Assembly: GCF_965232525.1 (NCBI RefSeq)
Contig: NZ_OZ246980.1
Span: 3,472,001 to 3,536,000, forward strand
Source of the DNA: Bauldia sp965232525
Lineage (GTDB): Bacteria; Pseudomonadota; Alphaproteobacteria; Rhizobiales; Kaistiaceae
Direction: 5' to 3'
Length of the DNA stretch: 64,000 nucleotides
Under the pieces are notes generated by a model, which had not been told where the DNA came from, ran no database searches, and was given only the letters and a program-made list of their open reading frames with translations. Positions 50,467 to 63,000 of the stretch are shown here, piece after piece. The translations under genes were made by a program, and so were the position numbers. Position 1 is the stretch's first letter, and the number at the start of each line of letters is the position of its first letter.

Positions 50467-51083
50467 TTGAAACGCTCCGTCAGGGCCTCGACCGCGGCCT
50501 TGGTCAGCACTAGGGTGTCGCGCCGCATAATGTCGTAGACGTTGATCCCCTGGATCGGCAGCACGTCGATCTCAGGGATGTTGCGCGCCGCGAGGCGGAA
50601 GTTGTCATCGACGGCAGCCCCATCGACGATCAGCGCGTTCGACAAACCGAGCCCGGCGAGGCTCGCCGCGAGGCCCTTGGTCTTCGGCTCGGCGACGCTC
50701 GCCTCGGACAAGACGACGATCTTTTCGTCGCGAGCCTTGTCGGACAGGGCGTGTTTCAGAGCCAGAGCGCGCACCTTCTTCGGCAGATCGTAAGCGTGGC
50801 TGCGTGACAGCGGTCCGAACGCCTTGCCGCCGCCTCGGAACTGCGGTGCCGCCTTGTTGCCGTGGCGGGCACGACCGGTGCCCTTCTGCTTATAGGCCTT
50901 AGCCGAGGTCATGCGGATCTCGCCGCGGCGCTTGGTCTGATGCGTACCCGCCTGGCGTTTGGCAAGCTGCCAGCGGACCGTGCGCTGCAGAATGTCGGCG
51001 CGCGGCTCGAGACCGAAGATCTCCTCCGGCAGCTTCACCTCGCCACCGGCCGAGCCGTCGAGCGCGGTTACCTTGACGTCCAT
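50463..51083 (-). CDS. rplD: 50S ribosomal protein L4
   Basis: 206 residues from ATG 51083. QTKRRGEIRMTSAKAYKQKGTGRARHGN with its extended tunnel loop is diagnostic, and the C-terminal IQGINVYDIMRRDTLVLTKAAVEALTERF follows. A GTG directly upstream (51086) would add one residue. In E. coli L4 represses the S10 operon through its leader; whether that applies here is not known. Confidence 0.98.
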   Translation of the reverse strand: MDVKVTALDGSAGGEVKLPEEIFGLEPRADILQRTVRWQLAKRQAGTHQTKRRGEIRMTSAKAYKQKGTGRARHGNKAAPQFRGGGKAFGPLSRSHAYDLPKKVRALALKHALSDKARDEKIVVLSEASVAEPKTKGLAASLAGLGLSNALIVDGAAVDDNFRLAARNIPEIDVLPIQGINVYDIMRRDTLVLTKAAVEALTERFK

Positions 51084-51868
51084 CACTCGACTTCCTTCGT
51101 CTCGGCTTCAGCGGGCGCGGCCGTTTCGGCCGCTTCCGGTGCCGAAGTCTCCGCCGGAGCGTCGGCTTTTACGTCTTCGGCCGCAGGTGCGCCATTGGTC
51201 CGGAACGCGCCGGGCGTCGGCGCGCCTTCCGGCAACGGCCGCTTCACGGCGTCACGAACGAGGATCCAGCCGCCCTTAGCACCGGGCACCGCGCCCTCGA
51301 CCAGGATCAAACCCCGCTCGACATCGGTCCGCACGATCTTCAGGTTCTGAGTGGTGACCCGCTCGTCGCCCATGTGACCGGCCATCTTCTTGCCCTTGAA
51401 CACCTTGCCGGGGTCCTGGCGCTGGCCGGTCGAACCATGGCTGCGGTGACTGATCGAGTTACCGTGGGTCGCCCGTCCGCCACCGAAATTGTGGCGCTTC
51501 ATGACGCCCTGGAACCCCTTGCCTTTGGAGGTTCCGGTGACGTCGACAAACTGCCCCGCAACGAAATGGTCGGCGGTTAGCTCGGCACCGATTTCGATCA
51601 GGTTTTCCGGGCTCACCCGAAACTCCACCATCTTCCGCTTAGGCTCGACCGAGGCCTTGGCAAAATGGCCGCGAAGCGCCTTCGGCGTATTCTTGACCTT
51701 GCGCAGGCCGACGCCGAGCTGCAGCGCGGTGTAGCCGTTCTTCTCTTCAGTTCTCTGCGCAACCACTTGGCAATTGTCGAGCTTGAGCACCGTCACCGGC
51801 ACTTGCTCGCCCGCGTCGGTAAAGACGCGAGTCATGCCAACCTTCTGCGCAATCACTCCCGAACGCAT
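51083..51868 (-). CDS. rplC: 50S ribosomal protein L3 with long acidic tail
   Basis: 261 residues against 209 in E. coli. The body (MRSGVIAQKVGMTRVF, GTSKGKGFQGVMKRHNFGGGRATHGNS, FKGKKMAGHMGDERVTTQNLKIVRTD) is canonical and ends about residue 215. The remaining 45 or so residues are rich in Ala, Glu and Pro, an unstructured acidic tail seen in several alphaproteobacteria. 13 nt after rpsJ. Confidence 0.98.
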   Translation of the reverse strand: MRSGVIAQKVGMTRVFTDAGEQVPVTVLKLDNCQVVAQRTEEKNGYTALQLGVGLRKVKNTPKALRGHFAKASVEPKRKMVEFRVSPENLIEIGAELTADHFVAGQFVDVTGTSKGKGFQGVMKRHNFGGGRATHGNSISHRSHGSTGQRQDPGKVFKGKKMAGHMGDERVTTQNLKIVRTDVERGLILVEGAVPGAKGGWILVRDAVKRPLPEGAPTPGAFRTNGAPAAEDVKADAPAETSAPEAAETAAPAEAETKEVE

Positions 51869-51881
51869 CGCGTTTCGCCCC

Positions 51882-52190
51882 TTAGAGCTTGATCTCGACG
51901 TCGACGCCGGCCGCGAGGTCGAGCTTCATCAAAGCATCAACCGTCTGCGGGGTCGGATCGACGATGTCGAGGAGCCGCTTGTGAGTCCGCATCTCGAACT
52001 GCTCGCGGCTCTTCTTGTCGATATGCGGCGACCGGTTGACCGTGAACTTCTCGATCCGGGTCGGCAGCGGCACCGGCCCGCGCACGCGCGCGCCGGTCCG
52101 CTTGGCGGTATTGACGATCTCGCGGGTCGACGCATCGAGGATACGATGGTCGAACGCCTTGAGCCGGATGCGGATGTTCTGGCCGTTCAT
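51882..52190 (-). CDS. rpsJ: 30S ribosomal protein S10
   Basis: 102 residues. QNIRIRLKAFDHRILDASTREIV and the GPVPLPTRIEKFTVNRSPHIDKKSREQFE loop identify S10 (NusE), which also takes part in antitermination. First gene of the S10 cluster, 112 nt after tuf. Confidence 0.99.
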   Translation of the reverse strand: MNGQNIRIRLKAFDHRILDASTREIVNTAKRTGARVRGPVPLPTRIEKFTVNRSPHIDKKSREQFEMRTHKRLLDIVDPTPQTVDALMKLDLAAGVDVEIKL

Positions 52191-52215
52191 GATCTTGCTA
52201 AGACAGAAAGACGAC

Positions 52216-52265
52216 GGGACAGGCGCCGGTGCGGCGATTGCTGTCCGTGACCTTTGACCTGTCCC
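52216..52265. promoter_or_regulatory. Long inverted repeat between tuf and rpsJ
   Basis: GGGACAGG (52216-52223) and CCTGTCCC (52258-52265) are perfect 8-bp arms around a 34-nt loop that itself contains GC-rich pairing. In the minus-strand transcript it lies 25 nt before rpsJ. It could be an attenuator, a processing site or a weak pause. No T-run follows, so not a standard terminator. Confidence 0.4.
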
Positions 52266-52302
52266 TCTCTCCTATCTCTCTGTCTCTTGCCAATCGGCTC
52301 GG

Positions 52303-53493
<1,191 letters not shown>

Positions 53494-53542
53494 CGGGGCT
53501 CTCCGTCTTTCCTTAGGTCTTTCTATGCTGGCTGCAGTCGGT

Positions 53543-55618
<2,076 letters not shown>

Positions 55619-55645
55619 GATCTTGCGGCCTCTAGCGGAGCGGTC

Positions 55646-56116
55646 TTACCAGCGGTAGTGCGAAAAGGCCCGGTTGGCCTCGGCCATCCGGTGGGTGTCT
55701 TCACGTTTCTTCACGGCGGTGCCGCGATTGTTGGCGGCGTCGAGCAACTCGCCCGACAGCTTCTCGGTCATCGTCTTTTCGTTCCGGGACCGTGCGGCAG
55801 CCAGCAGCCAGCGAATGGCGAGCGCCTGGCGACGGTCGGTGCGAACCTCGACCGGGACCTGATACGTCGCGCCGCCGACGCGACGGGAGCGAACCTCGAT
55901 GGCTGGCATGACATTGTCCAGCGCCTGCCGGAAAACGCCGAGCGGGTCCTGCTTCGTCTTCTCCTCGATCGTCTCGAACGCGCCATAGACGATCCGCTCA
56001 GCAACCGATTTCTTCCCCTGCTGCATGACCGAGTTCATGAACTTGGTCACCACTTCGTTGTGGTATTTGGGGTCCGGAATGATCTCGCGCTTTTCAGCGC
56101 GGTGACGACGGGACAT
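55646..56116 (-). CDS. rpsG: 30S ribosomal protein S7
   Basis: 156 residues. MSRRHRAEKREIIPDPKYHNEVVTKFMNSVM and NRGTAVKKREDTHRMAEANRAFSHYRW are canonical. S7 nucleates the 30S head. In E. coli S7 represses the str operon; the 51-nt gap from rpsL here could hold a binding site, not examined in detail. Confidence 0.99.
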   Translation of the reverse strand: MSRRHRAEKREIIPDPKYHNEVVTKFMNSVMQQGKKSVAERIVYGAFETIEEKTKQDPLGVFRQALDNVMPAIEVRSRRVGGATYQVPVEVRTDRRQALAIRWLLAAARSRNEKTMTEKLSGELLDAANNRGTAVKKREDTHRMAEANRAFSHYRW

Positions 56117-56167
56117 GGCGCTTGCCTGTTCTCTTCTCTGGCTCTCGCAACAAAAAACGACCCGGAA

Positions 56168-56539
56168 CTATTTGGGTCGTTTGGCACCGTATTTGGAACG
56201 TCTCTGCCGGCGGTCTTTGACACCCTGGGTGTCGAGGACGCCGCGGATGATGTGATAGCGTACACCCGGAAGGTCCTTCACGCGGCCACCACGGATCATC
56301 ACCACCGAGTGCTCTTGAAGGTTATGCCCCTCGCCAGGGATATAGCCGATCACCTCGAACTGATTGGTGAGTCGGACCTTGGCGACCTTGCGCAGCGCGG
56401 AGTTCGGCTTTTTCGGCGTCGTCGTGTAGACGCGCGTGCAGACGCCCCGCTTCTGCGGGCTCTCCTGCATCGCCGGCACTTTGTTACGCTTGACCGGCGC
56501 GCGGCGCGGTTTGCGAATGAGCTGGTTAATCGTCGGCAT
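56168..56539 (-). CDS. rpsL: 30S ribosomal protein S12
   Basis: 123 residues. MPTINQLIRKPR, TTTPKKPNSALRKVAKVRLTN and GGRVKDLPGVRYHIIRG are intact. The lysines and neighbouring residues linked to streptomycin resistance (PKKPNS and GRVKDLPG loops) carry the wild-type residues. First gene of the str operon, behind an approximately 235-nt leader with two nested hairpins. Confidence 0.99.
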   Translation of the reverse strand: MPTINQLIRKPRRAPVKRNKVPAMQESPQKRGVCTRVYTTTPKKPNSALRKVAKVRLTNQFEVIGYIPGEGHNLQEHSVVMIRGGRVKDLPGVRYHIIRGVLDTQGVKDRRQRRSKYGAKRPK

Positions 56540-56604
56540 TGTCGCCCTTGGTGTTCGTTGCGCCGGTGACCGGCTTTGATCGTCTCAGTCCCACTGCACA
56601 TCTA

Positions 56605-56632
56605 GCGCCGTGCCCGCCTTGGCGGGAGGCGC
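56605..56632 (-). promoter_or_regulatory. Nested hairpin in the rpsL leader (proximal)
   Basis: In the minus-strand transcript GCGCC, then CCCGCC-AA-GGCGGG, then GGCGC form a nested stem (arms 56628-56632 with 56605-56609 and 56621-56626 with 56613-56618). It lies about 65 nt before the rpsL start codon. No T-run follows, so it looks like a leader structure rather than a terminator. Confidence 0.45.
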
Positions 56633-56711
56633 TCCGAAAACAGAGGACCGCGGAGTGGCCGCGCTCGTGTTATCCTGTCGAACGTCGTTCAGTTCGTTTT
56701 CGCACAGCGTT

Positions 56712-56759
56712 TAGGCCCTCTGGTTCCCCGGCGCGACGCCGATGGGAACAAAAGGCCTA
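56712..56759 (-). promoter_or_regulatory. Nested hairpin in the rpsL leader (distal)
   Basis: Three nested stems: TAGGCC/GGCCTA (56712-56717 with 56754-56759), GTTCCC/GGGAAC (56723-56728 with 56744-56749) and CGGCG/CGCCG (56729-56733 with 56737-56741) around a 3-nt loop, with small internal loops between. If transcription starts from the promoter at 56782-56810, this hairpin lies about 15-60 nt from the 5' end of the str-operon mRNA. It is a candidate autoregulatory or stabilising structure. Confidence 0.5.
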
Positions 56760-56781
56760 CGACCTGCTCGAAAGCGCGCGG

Positions 56782-56810
56782 AACCTATGCTTTCGCGGGT
56801 CCAACGTCAA
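56782..56810 (-). promoter_or_regulatory. Candidate str-operon promoter
   Basis: On the minus strand TTGACG (56810-56805) and TAGGTT (56787-56782) are separated by 17 bp. The predicted start near 56775 gives a leader of about 235 nt before rpsL that would include both nested hairpins. Confidence 0.45.
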
Positions 56811-57006
56811 CCCTGCCGAGGCAAGAATCTTTACAATTTCGCGACATGGACGAAATGTAACGAATTGAACGGCTTGAGCACGGCCGCTGCGCTTTTTTCG
56901 GGTCAGCTCAGCACCGTGTCAGGTCACATAAGCTGCGCATTGCCGAATCTGGTCGTCTCACCTACAGTTTTCAACCTCGCGCTTCCGTAACCTCGAACTC
57001 GGCCAG

Positions 57007-58176
57007 ATGGACACCACGACGCAGCGCCCTCTCGCAGCGCCCGCGCTCTTTCGAGCGCGCGCGGCAATTTCGGCCGCGTTTCTGCTGATGGGGTTCGGCG
57101 TCGGGCTGTGGGCAGGCCACATCCCGATTATTCAGGACAAACTGTCGATTGACCTGAGCGTGATCGGCTTCGCTCTGTTGACCATGGCGATCGGCGCCAT
57201 GGTGTCCATGCCGTTGTCCGGCTGGGTCGTCGGCCATATCGGCTCCAGACGTCCAACGGCGATCGCGATGATTGCCTACTTGATCATCGTGCCGACACCT
57301 CTTTTGGCTGGAACAGTTCCACTGCTGTTCGTTGCCGCGTTCTTCTTCGGATTTTCGCTCGGCGCGTTCGATGTTGTTGCAAACGTTCAGGCCTCGGAAA
57401 TCGAGACAGCCCGCGGACGCCCGACCATGTCATCGTTCCATGCCTTCTATTCGATTGGCACAATGATTGGCGCGGCGGCCGCTGGTTTCCTGATCTTCAT
57501 CGGCTGGAGCGGCGGATTCGGTGCCGCTTTCGTCTGCGTCTTTGCGGTGACTCTCGGGGTCGGGGCGGCGGGCCGTTTCTACCCCAGCGATCCGAAGCCA
57601 GGCGAAGGTCCGCATTTCGCGCTGCCGAACCGTGTTTTGTTCGGCCTCGGCGCGATTTGCTTCTTTGCTTACGCCATCGAAGGCGCGGTCACTGACTGGA
57701 GCGCCCTTTATCTCACCGATGTCCTTGATGCGACCCCAGCCCGAGCAACCACGGGTTTGGTCCTGTTCTCGCTCGCGATGGCGGGGTTCAGGCTGTTTGG
57801 CGATCCGATCGTCGAGCGGCTTGGTCGCCGCGCCGTGCTTGCCGGCGGCGGCGTGATCTGTTCCGTGGGGCTGGCGATTACGATCGCCGCACCCTGGCCG
57901 CTTCTCGCCTCTGTCGGCTTCGGATTGGTCGGCGTCGGTGCCGCCAACATCGTCCCGGTACTGTTCAGCTGGGGCGCCCGCACGCCAGGAATACCGCCGG
58001 GTGTCGGCGTCGCAGCCATCGCCACCACCGGCTATCTGGGCTTTCTGTCCGCCCCACCAATCCTCGGCTTCATCGCCGATGGGTATGGCTTATCAACGTC
58101 GCTGTTCGTCGTGCTGATCATGGGGCTGGTCATGGCGGTGCTCGGCTTCACGCGGAAGCGACCACCGCCCGCGTGA
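57007..58176 (+). CDS. MFS transporter
   Basis: 389 residues with 12 predicted spans. AAISAAFLLMGFGVGLWAGHIPIIQ is the first helix, and GHIGSRRPTAI after TM2 carries a reduced version of the MFS loop motif. FFGFSLGAFDVVANVQASEIE in TM4 and GFRLFGDPIVERLGRRAVL between the halves resemble the YbjJ/fucose-permease-like group of transporters. Substrate unknown. Its stop abuts the stop of the convergent TetR gene with no intervening base (TGATCA). Confidence 0.9.
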   Translation: MDTTTQRPLAAPALFRARAAISAAFLLMGFGVGLWAGHIPIIQDKLSIDLSVIGFALLTMAIGAMVSMPLSGWVVGHIGSRRPTAIAMIAYLIIVPTPLLAGTVPLLFVAAFFFGFSLGAFDVVANVQASEIETARGRPTMSSFHAFYSIGTMIGAAAAGFLIFIGWSGGFGAAFVCVFAVTLGVGAAGRFYPSDPKPGEGPHFALPNRVLFGLGAICFFAYAIEGAVTDWSALYLTDVLDATPARATTGLVLFSLAMAGFRLFGDPIVERLGRRAVLAGGGVICSVGLAITIAAPWPLLASVGFGLVGVGAANIVPVLFSWGARTPGIPPGVGVAAIATTGYLGFLSAPPILGFIADGYGLSTSLFVVLIMGLVMAVLGFTRKRPPPA

Positions 58177-58797
58177 TCAAGCCAGCAAGCGTACCGTCAT
58201 TTCGTGGATAAGCGCGTCCATCTCGACCGGAAACTGGATGACATCGACCTTGTCGTCGATCAACAGGAACGACATGCCATGCACGGTCGTCCATAGCGCA
58301 AACCCGCGCCGGGTGACCTCGTCGTCGACATCGCCCTTGCCCATGTAGGCTGCCAACTCGCTGAGCAAGACTCCGAACGTCTCGTGCCCGAGCGCCATCA
58401 TCGCTTCGTGCTTGCCGTGATCGCGGGTGAGACCGAACATCAGGCGAAATACGCCCGGCTCGCGTTGGGCGAAATGAACGTAAGCGACGCCCATCGCCGA
58501 AATTCCGTCAATTGAGCCGCGCTTATACCCCTTCAGGCTGCTGCGCATCGCATCGCGGAGGCGCGCCATGCCTTCCATCGCGACTGCGACCAGCATCTCG
58601 CGCTTGTCCTCGAAATGGCGGTATGGCGCCGCCGTGCTCACCCCAGCCGCCCTGCAGGCTTCGGAAATCGAAAACCGGTCCGGTCCCTTTTCCTCGACCA
58701 GCAATCGCGTGGCGTTGAGAAGCTGCGCGCGCAAATCACCATGGTGATATCCGGTCTTGCGAACGGTTCGTTTGGTCTTGATAGCCCCTACTCCCAA
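58177..58797 (-). CDS. TetR/AcrR family regulator, divergent from an RND operon
   Basis: 206 residues. Helix-turn-helix at residues about 17-62 (YHHGDLRAQLLNATRLLVEEKGP, then ISEACRAAGVSTAAPYRHF), followed by a WHG-type C-terminal domain (RRGFALWTTVHGMSFLLID). The only start in frame that keeps the N-terminus is TTG 58797, behind GGGGAGG. It is divergent from the adaptor-pump pair that follows, the classical arrangement for a repressor of an RND efflux operon. Repeated TCTAACAT motifs in the 85-bp intergenic region are operator candidates. Confidence 0.88.
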   Translation of the reverse strand: MGVGAIKTKRTVRKTGYHHGDLRAQLLNATRLLVEEKGPDRFSISEACRAAGVSTAAPYRHFEDKREMLVAVAMEGMARLRDAMRSSLKGYKRGSIDGISAMGVAYVHFAQREPGVFRLMFGLTRDHGKHEAMMALGHETFGVLLSELAAYMGKGDVDDEVTRRGFALWTTVHGMSFLLIDDKVDVIQFPVEMDALIHEMTVRLLA

Positions 58798-58821
58798 AAA
58801 AGTGAGCGCCTCCCCTTGCCT

Positions 58822-58868
58822 TTGTTAAAGACTCTAACATATGTAAGCGCGTCTAACATGTAGTGCAA
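58822..58868. promoter_or_regulatory. Divergent promoter region with candidate TetR operator
   Basis: Between the TetR and adaptor genes TCTAACAT occurs twice as a direct repeat (58833-58840 and 58852-58859, 19 bp apart), the first joined to ACATATGT, an 8-bp palindrome (58837-58844). On the minus strand TTGCAC (58868-58863) with TACATA 17 bp later could serve the regulator gene. A repressor bound here could shut both directions. Motifs are seen; protein binding is inferred. Confidence 0.5.
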
Positions 58869-58882
58869 GGGGATCGCGACTC

Positions 58883-60055
58883 GTGACCAGCGCTGAAAAC
58901 AAACCTAGCATTTGGCGCCGTGTTGCGCGGCGAACCATCACCATAGCATCGACGGTGGCGACCGGCGTATTGGCGATCGGCCTCGTGGTCACCGGCGCGG
59001 GCCTGATTGAGAGCCGGGCCACCAGCCTACCGCCGGTCGAAGCCGCACCGCTGGTTGCGATTGATCCGATGACCGTCCGGATCACCGATGGCTACGAGGT
59101 CACCCGCTCCTTCGTCGGCCAGGTCGAACCACTGCAACAGACCGAAGTCGCCTTCGAGTTGGCCGGCATCGTCGACACGGTGAACGTCGATGAGGGCGAA
59201 CACGTCGCCGAGGGGCAGATCCTCGCAAGTCTCGACACCCGAACCCTTGAGAACCAGAAAGCAACGCTGCTCGCGGCCCGTAAGGCACTCGAAGCCCAGG
59301 CGGAACTTGCGCGGCTAACAACTGAGCGCAGGGAGCGACTCGAGGATCGCGGGTTCTCGACGACTCAGGCTTTCGACGAAGCCCGCCTTGGCCTTGCCGA
59401 GCTCGAGGCACGGCTGGCGGAAACCGACATGTCAATCGCCGGCATCGACATTCAACTCGATAAGTCGGTGCTCCGTGCCCCATTCGGCGGCCGGGTCGGT
59501 GCCCGGTCCGCCGACGAAGGTGCTTGGGTCGCGAACGGCGCGCCGATCGTCTCGCTCCTCCAGAACGCTAGGCCGCATATGCGGGTCGGCATCGCCCCGT
59601 CGATCGCCGACACGTTGCGCCCCGGCGATCGGTTCACGGTCTCCGTCGCCGGCAAGGTCTATGAAGCGGAACTGTTACGCCTGCGGCCGGACCTCGATGC
59701 CACCACACGTACGCGGACAGCTCTGCTCCAGATCGAAGCCCAGGCAGATCAGTCGGCTCCGCTCTACGGGCAGACCGGTTCGCTCGATCTGGCGCAGGAC
59801 GTTGCCGAGGAAGGCGCATGGGTACCCATGACGGCGCTCCGTGAAGGCGCGCGTGGTGTGTGGACGGTGCTGACGCTGGAACCTGCGGATGCGGCTGACG
59901 AGGCGCTCGTCTCCTTCGAAGCTGTGGAGATCATTTACGCTGATCAGGACCGCGCCTTCGTCCGTGGAACATTCGAGGACGGCGTCCGGATCGTCTCCGC
60001 TGGCCAGCATCGGGTGACTCCCGGCCAGCGCATCCGCCTCGATACTCAAGGCTGA
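58883..60055 (+). CDS. RND efflux periplasmic adaptor (second system)
   Basis: 390 residues, GTG start. An N-terminal signal-anchor (TIASTVATGVLAIGLVVTG, residues 18-36) replaces the lipobox of the first adaptor. VEPLQQTEVAFELAGIVDTVNVDEGEHVAEGQILASLD begins the lipoyl half, helices follow around residues 130-190 (LAARKALEAQAELARLTTERRERL), then the barrel with RAPFGGRVGARSADEGAWVANG. The pump gene starts 5 nt after its stop. Paired with that pump and controlled probably by the divergent TetR. Confidence 0.93.
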   Translation: MTSAENKPSIWRRVARRTITIASTVATGVLAIGLVVTGAGLIESRATSLPPVEAAPLVAIDPMTVRITDGYEVTRSFVGQVEPLQQTEVAFELAGIVDTVNVDEGEHVAEGQILASLDTRTLENQKATLLAARKALEAQAELARLTTERRERLEDRGFSTTQAFDEARLGLAELEARLAETDMSIAGIDIQLDKSVLRAPFGGRVGARSADEGAWVANGAPIVSLLQNARPHMRVGIAPSIADTLRPGDRFTVSVAGKVYEAELLRLRPDLDATTRTRTALLQIEAQADQSAPLYGQTGSLDLAQDVAEEGAWVPMTALREGARGVWTVLTLEPADAADEALVSFEAVEIIYADQDRAFVRGTFEDGVRIVSAGQHRVTPGQRIRLDTQG

Positions 60056-60060
60056 GCCCC

Positions 60061-63000
60061 ATGGAAACGCTGACCTTTCGGCACCCACGGATCGTTGCCC
60101 TTGCGCTCCTGGTGATTATCTCCGCCGGCCTGTCGTCTCTGCTGTCGATCGGTCGCCAGGAAGACCCGACGATCACCAATCTCTTCGCGTCGATTACTAC
60201 GTCGTTTCCCGGCGCCGACCCGGAACGCGTTGAAGCCCTCGTGACCGCCGAGATCGAAGACGCCCTGCGCGAAATACCGGAAGTCGACGTGATCGAGTCG
60301 GCGTCGAGCACGGGCATCTCCATCGTCAGCATCGAACTCATCGAAACGCTCGGCGAGGACCGTATCGAACAGGTCTGGTCGGAAGTTCGCGATGCCATCG
60401 ACGACGCGGCCCGGACGTTCCCGGACGGCGTGCAAGAACCGGAGTTCGATAGCGACGGCGCCGGCGCATTCGCGGCGATCGTCGCCCTTACCGCAGTGCA
60501 TGACCGAGTCCCGATGACCATCGCCGGCCGCTACGCGGATGGGCTCGCTGACGAACTGCGCAACATCCCAGGCACCAAACTCGTCGAGACGTTCGGTGCG
60601 CCGGATGAAGAGGTTCTGGTGACGATCGACCCCGCGGCAGCTGCCGCGCTCGGCCTCACGCCGGATCAGGTCTCAGCCGCCATCCGGGCCGCGGACAGCA
60701 AAGTCCAGGCGGGGCGCCTTCGTGGGGCCGACAGCGACTTCGTCATCAACGTCGAGGGCGAGATCACGGCCCTGGATCGCCTGCGCCGTGTCGTCATCCG
60801 CGGAGCCGATAACGGCAAGATCACCCTTCTCGGCGATATTGCCGAGGTGACTCGCGGCGCCCGGTTGCCTCAGGCGGAGACCGCACGCAGCGATGGCCGC
60901 GCCGCGATCCTGGTTGCCGCCAAGATCAACGACGGCCTGCAGGTCGACGTCTGGATGGCAAACCTCCGCGACACCCTCGCCGACTATCAGTCAGTGCTTC
61001 CGGCGTCGCTTTCGGCCGACCTCGTTTTCGACCAAAGCCTCTATACCGCCGATCGTCTGACCGAGGTTGGGATCAACATGGCAATCGGCGTCGCGCTGGT
61101 GGTCGCGGTCCTGTTCATCACATTAGGCGCTCGCGCCGCCGCGATCGTTGCCTTGGTGCTCCCGCTGGTCAGCCTCGCCACCCTGGCGACAATGAACGCG
61201 ATCGGGCTGCCGATTCACCAGATGTCGGTGACCGGACTGATCGTCGCGCTGGGCCTGCTGGTCGACGCGGCGATCGTCATGACCGACGAGGTCGGCAAAC
61301 GCATCCGCGCCGGCGAATCGCGAATCGTCGCTGTGCAGGGTTCGGTGAGGCGACTGTTCGCTCCCCTCCTCGCCTCGACCGCAACGACGGCGTTGTCATT
61401 CATGCCGATGATCCTGCTCCCCGGCCCGGCCGGAGACTTCGTCGGCGCGATCGCCATCGCGGTCGTGCTGATGCTGATGTGGTCGTTCCTTGTCGCCGTC
61501 ACCATCACGCCAGCGATCGCCGGTTGGATCTTGCCTGCCCGCCAAGGGCGCTCTCCCCTGTCAACCGGCATCCGCGCCGGCGCCCTGGGGCGCGTATTCG
61601 AAGCATCCTTGCGCTGGGCGGTTCGCAACCCGATTAAGTCCGTGATGCTGGCGCTGATTCTGCCGCTCATCGGATTCGCCAGCTTCCCGACCCTGACCGC
61701 GCAGTTCTTTCCGGGCGTCGATCGTGACCAGTTCTACATCGAGGTCGAACTCGCCGATGGCACGGCGCTGGCGGAAACGGAAGAGGTCGCCATTGGTGTC
61801 GACCAGATCCTTCGCGGCATCGATGATATCCGGCAGGTGTCATGGGTGACCGGCCGCTCAGCGCCGGCGTTCTACTACAACATCGTCGGCAACCGCGATC
61901 AGGCGCCGGCCTTCGCGCAGGCGCTTGTCACCACGGCGTCGCCGGCCGCCACCGAACGCCTGGTGCCAGAGGTGCAACGCCGGCTCGACAGCCTCTATCC
62001 TCAAGCGCGGATTCTGGTCCGCGGCCTGGTCCAGGGACCGCCGGTCAACGCGCCAGTCGAGTTACGCTTCGTCGGTCCTGACACCGCGGTGCTTCGTGAT
62101 CTTGGCGATCGCGCCCGGGGTATCCTCGCCGAGCTGGATACGGTGACGATTGTCCGGACCTCGGCCAACGGCGGCGCGCCGAAGATCAACGTCGATGTCG
62201 ATGAAGCCAAGGCCCGATTGCTCGGCCTCGATCTCGGCGGCGTTGCCCGTCAGCTCGAGGCGAGCCTCGAAGGCGTCACCGGCGGATCACTGCTCGAGGG
62301 AACCGAGCAGCTTCCAGTACGGGTCCGGGTTGGCGATACCGTACGCGGTGACTTGGCGGCGATCGCCAATCTCACCATCCTGCCACCGGGTGCATCCGCG
62401 ACTTCGGCATCCGGCGCATTCCCGGGCGTGCCCCTGTCGGCGATTTCCGACATCCGCGTCGAACCCAGCGAAAGCGTCATCACCCGGCGCAACGCCGAAC
62501 GGGCGAACACCGTCCAGGCATTCTTGCTCCAAGGCATCTTGCCCGAGGAAGCATTGGAGGCCGCCCGCGCCGAACTCGATGCGCAAGGTTTTGAGATACC
62601 ATCTGGGTACCGGCTCGAATTCGGCGGCGACTCTGACGCGCGTTCGAGCACGCTCAACAATCTGCTTGCCTCGGTCGGCCTGATCGTGGCGCTGTCGATC
62701 GCGGTCGTGGTACTGACCTTCAACTCGTTCCGTCTGTCGATGGTCACGTTCGTTGTAGCCGGCTTGTCGGCCGGCTTGAGCATCCTGTCGCTGGCCGTCT
62801 TCCAGTATCCGTTCGGCATCAACGCCGTGATCGGCGTCATCGGATCGATCGGTGTGTCGATCAATGCGGCGATCATCATCCTCACCGGGCTCCAAGCCAA
62901 TCCCGAGGCGGCGGCCGGAGACACCGATAGCATGGTGGACGTGGTGATGGGGTCGAGCCGCCACATCATCTCCACGACGCTCACCACCTTTGGCGGCTTC

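Larger units (their letters stand above)
56540..57006. other. Long spacer holding the str leader and the MFS upstream region
   Basis: 467 bases with no credible gene. On the minus strand it contains a promoter candidate (56782-56810) and two nested hairpins between it and rpsL, listed separately. The part from about 56820 to 57006 is upstream of the plus-strand MFS gene; it is relatively A+T-rich around 56820-56870, but I found no convincing plus-strand promoter. Confidence 0.5.

Noticed and set aside
56864..56893. Plus-strand promoter for the MFS gene (TTGAAC at 56865)
   Set aside because: No acceptable -10 element at 15-19 bp distance.
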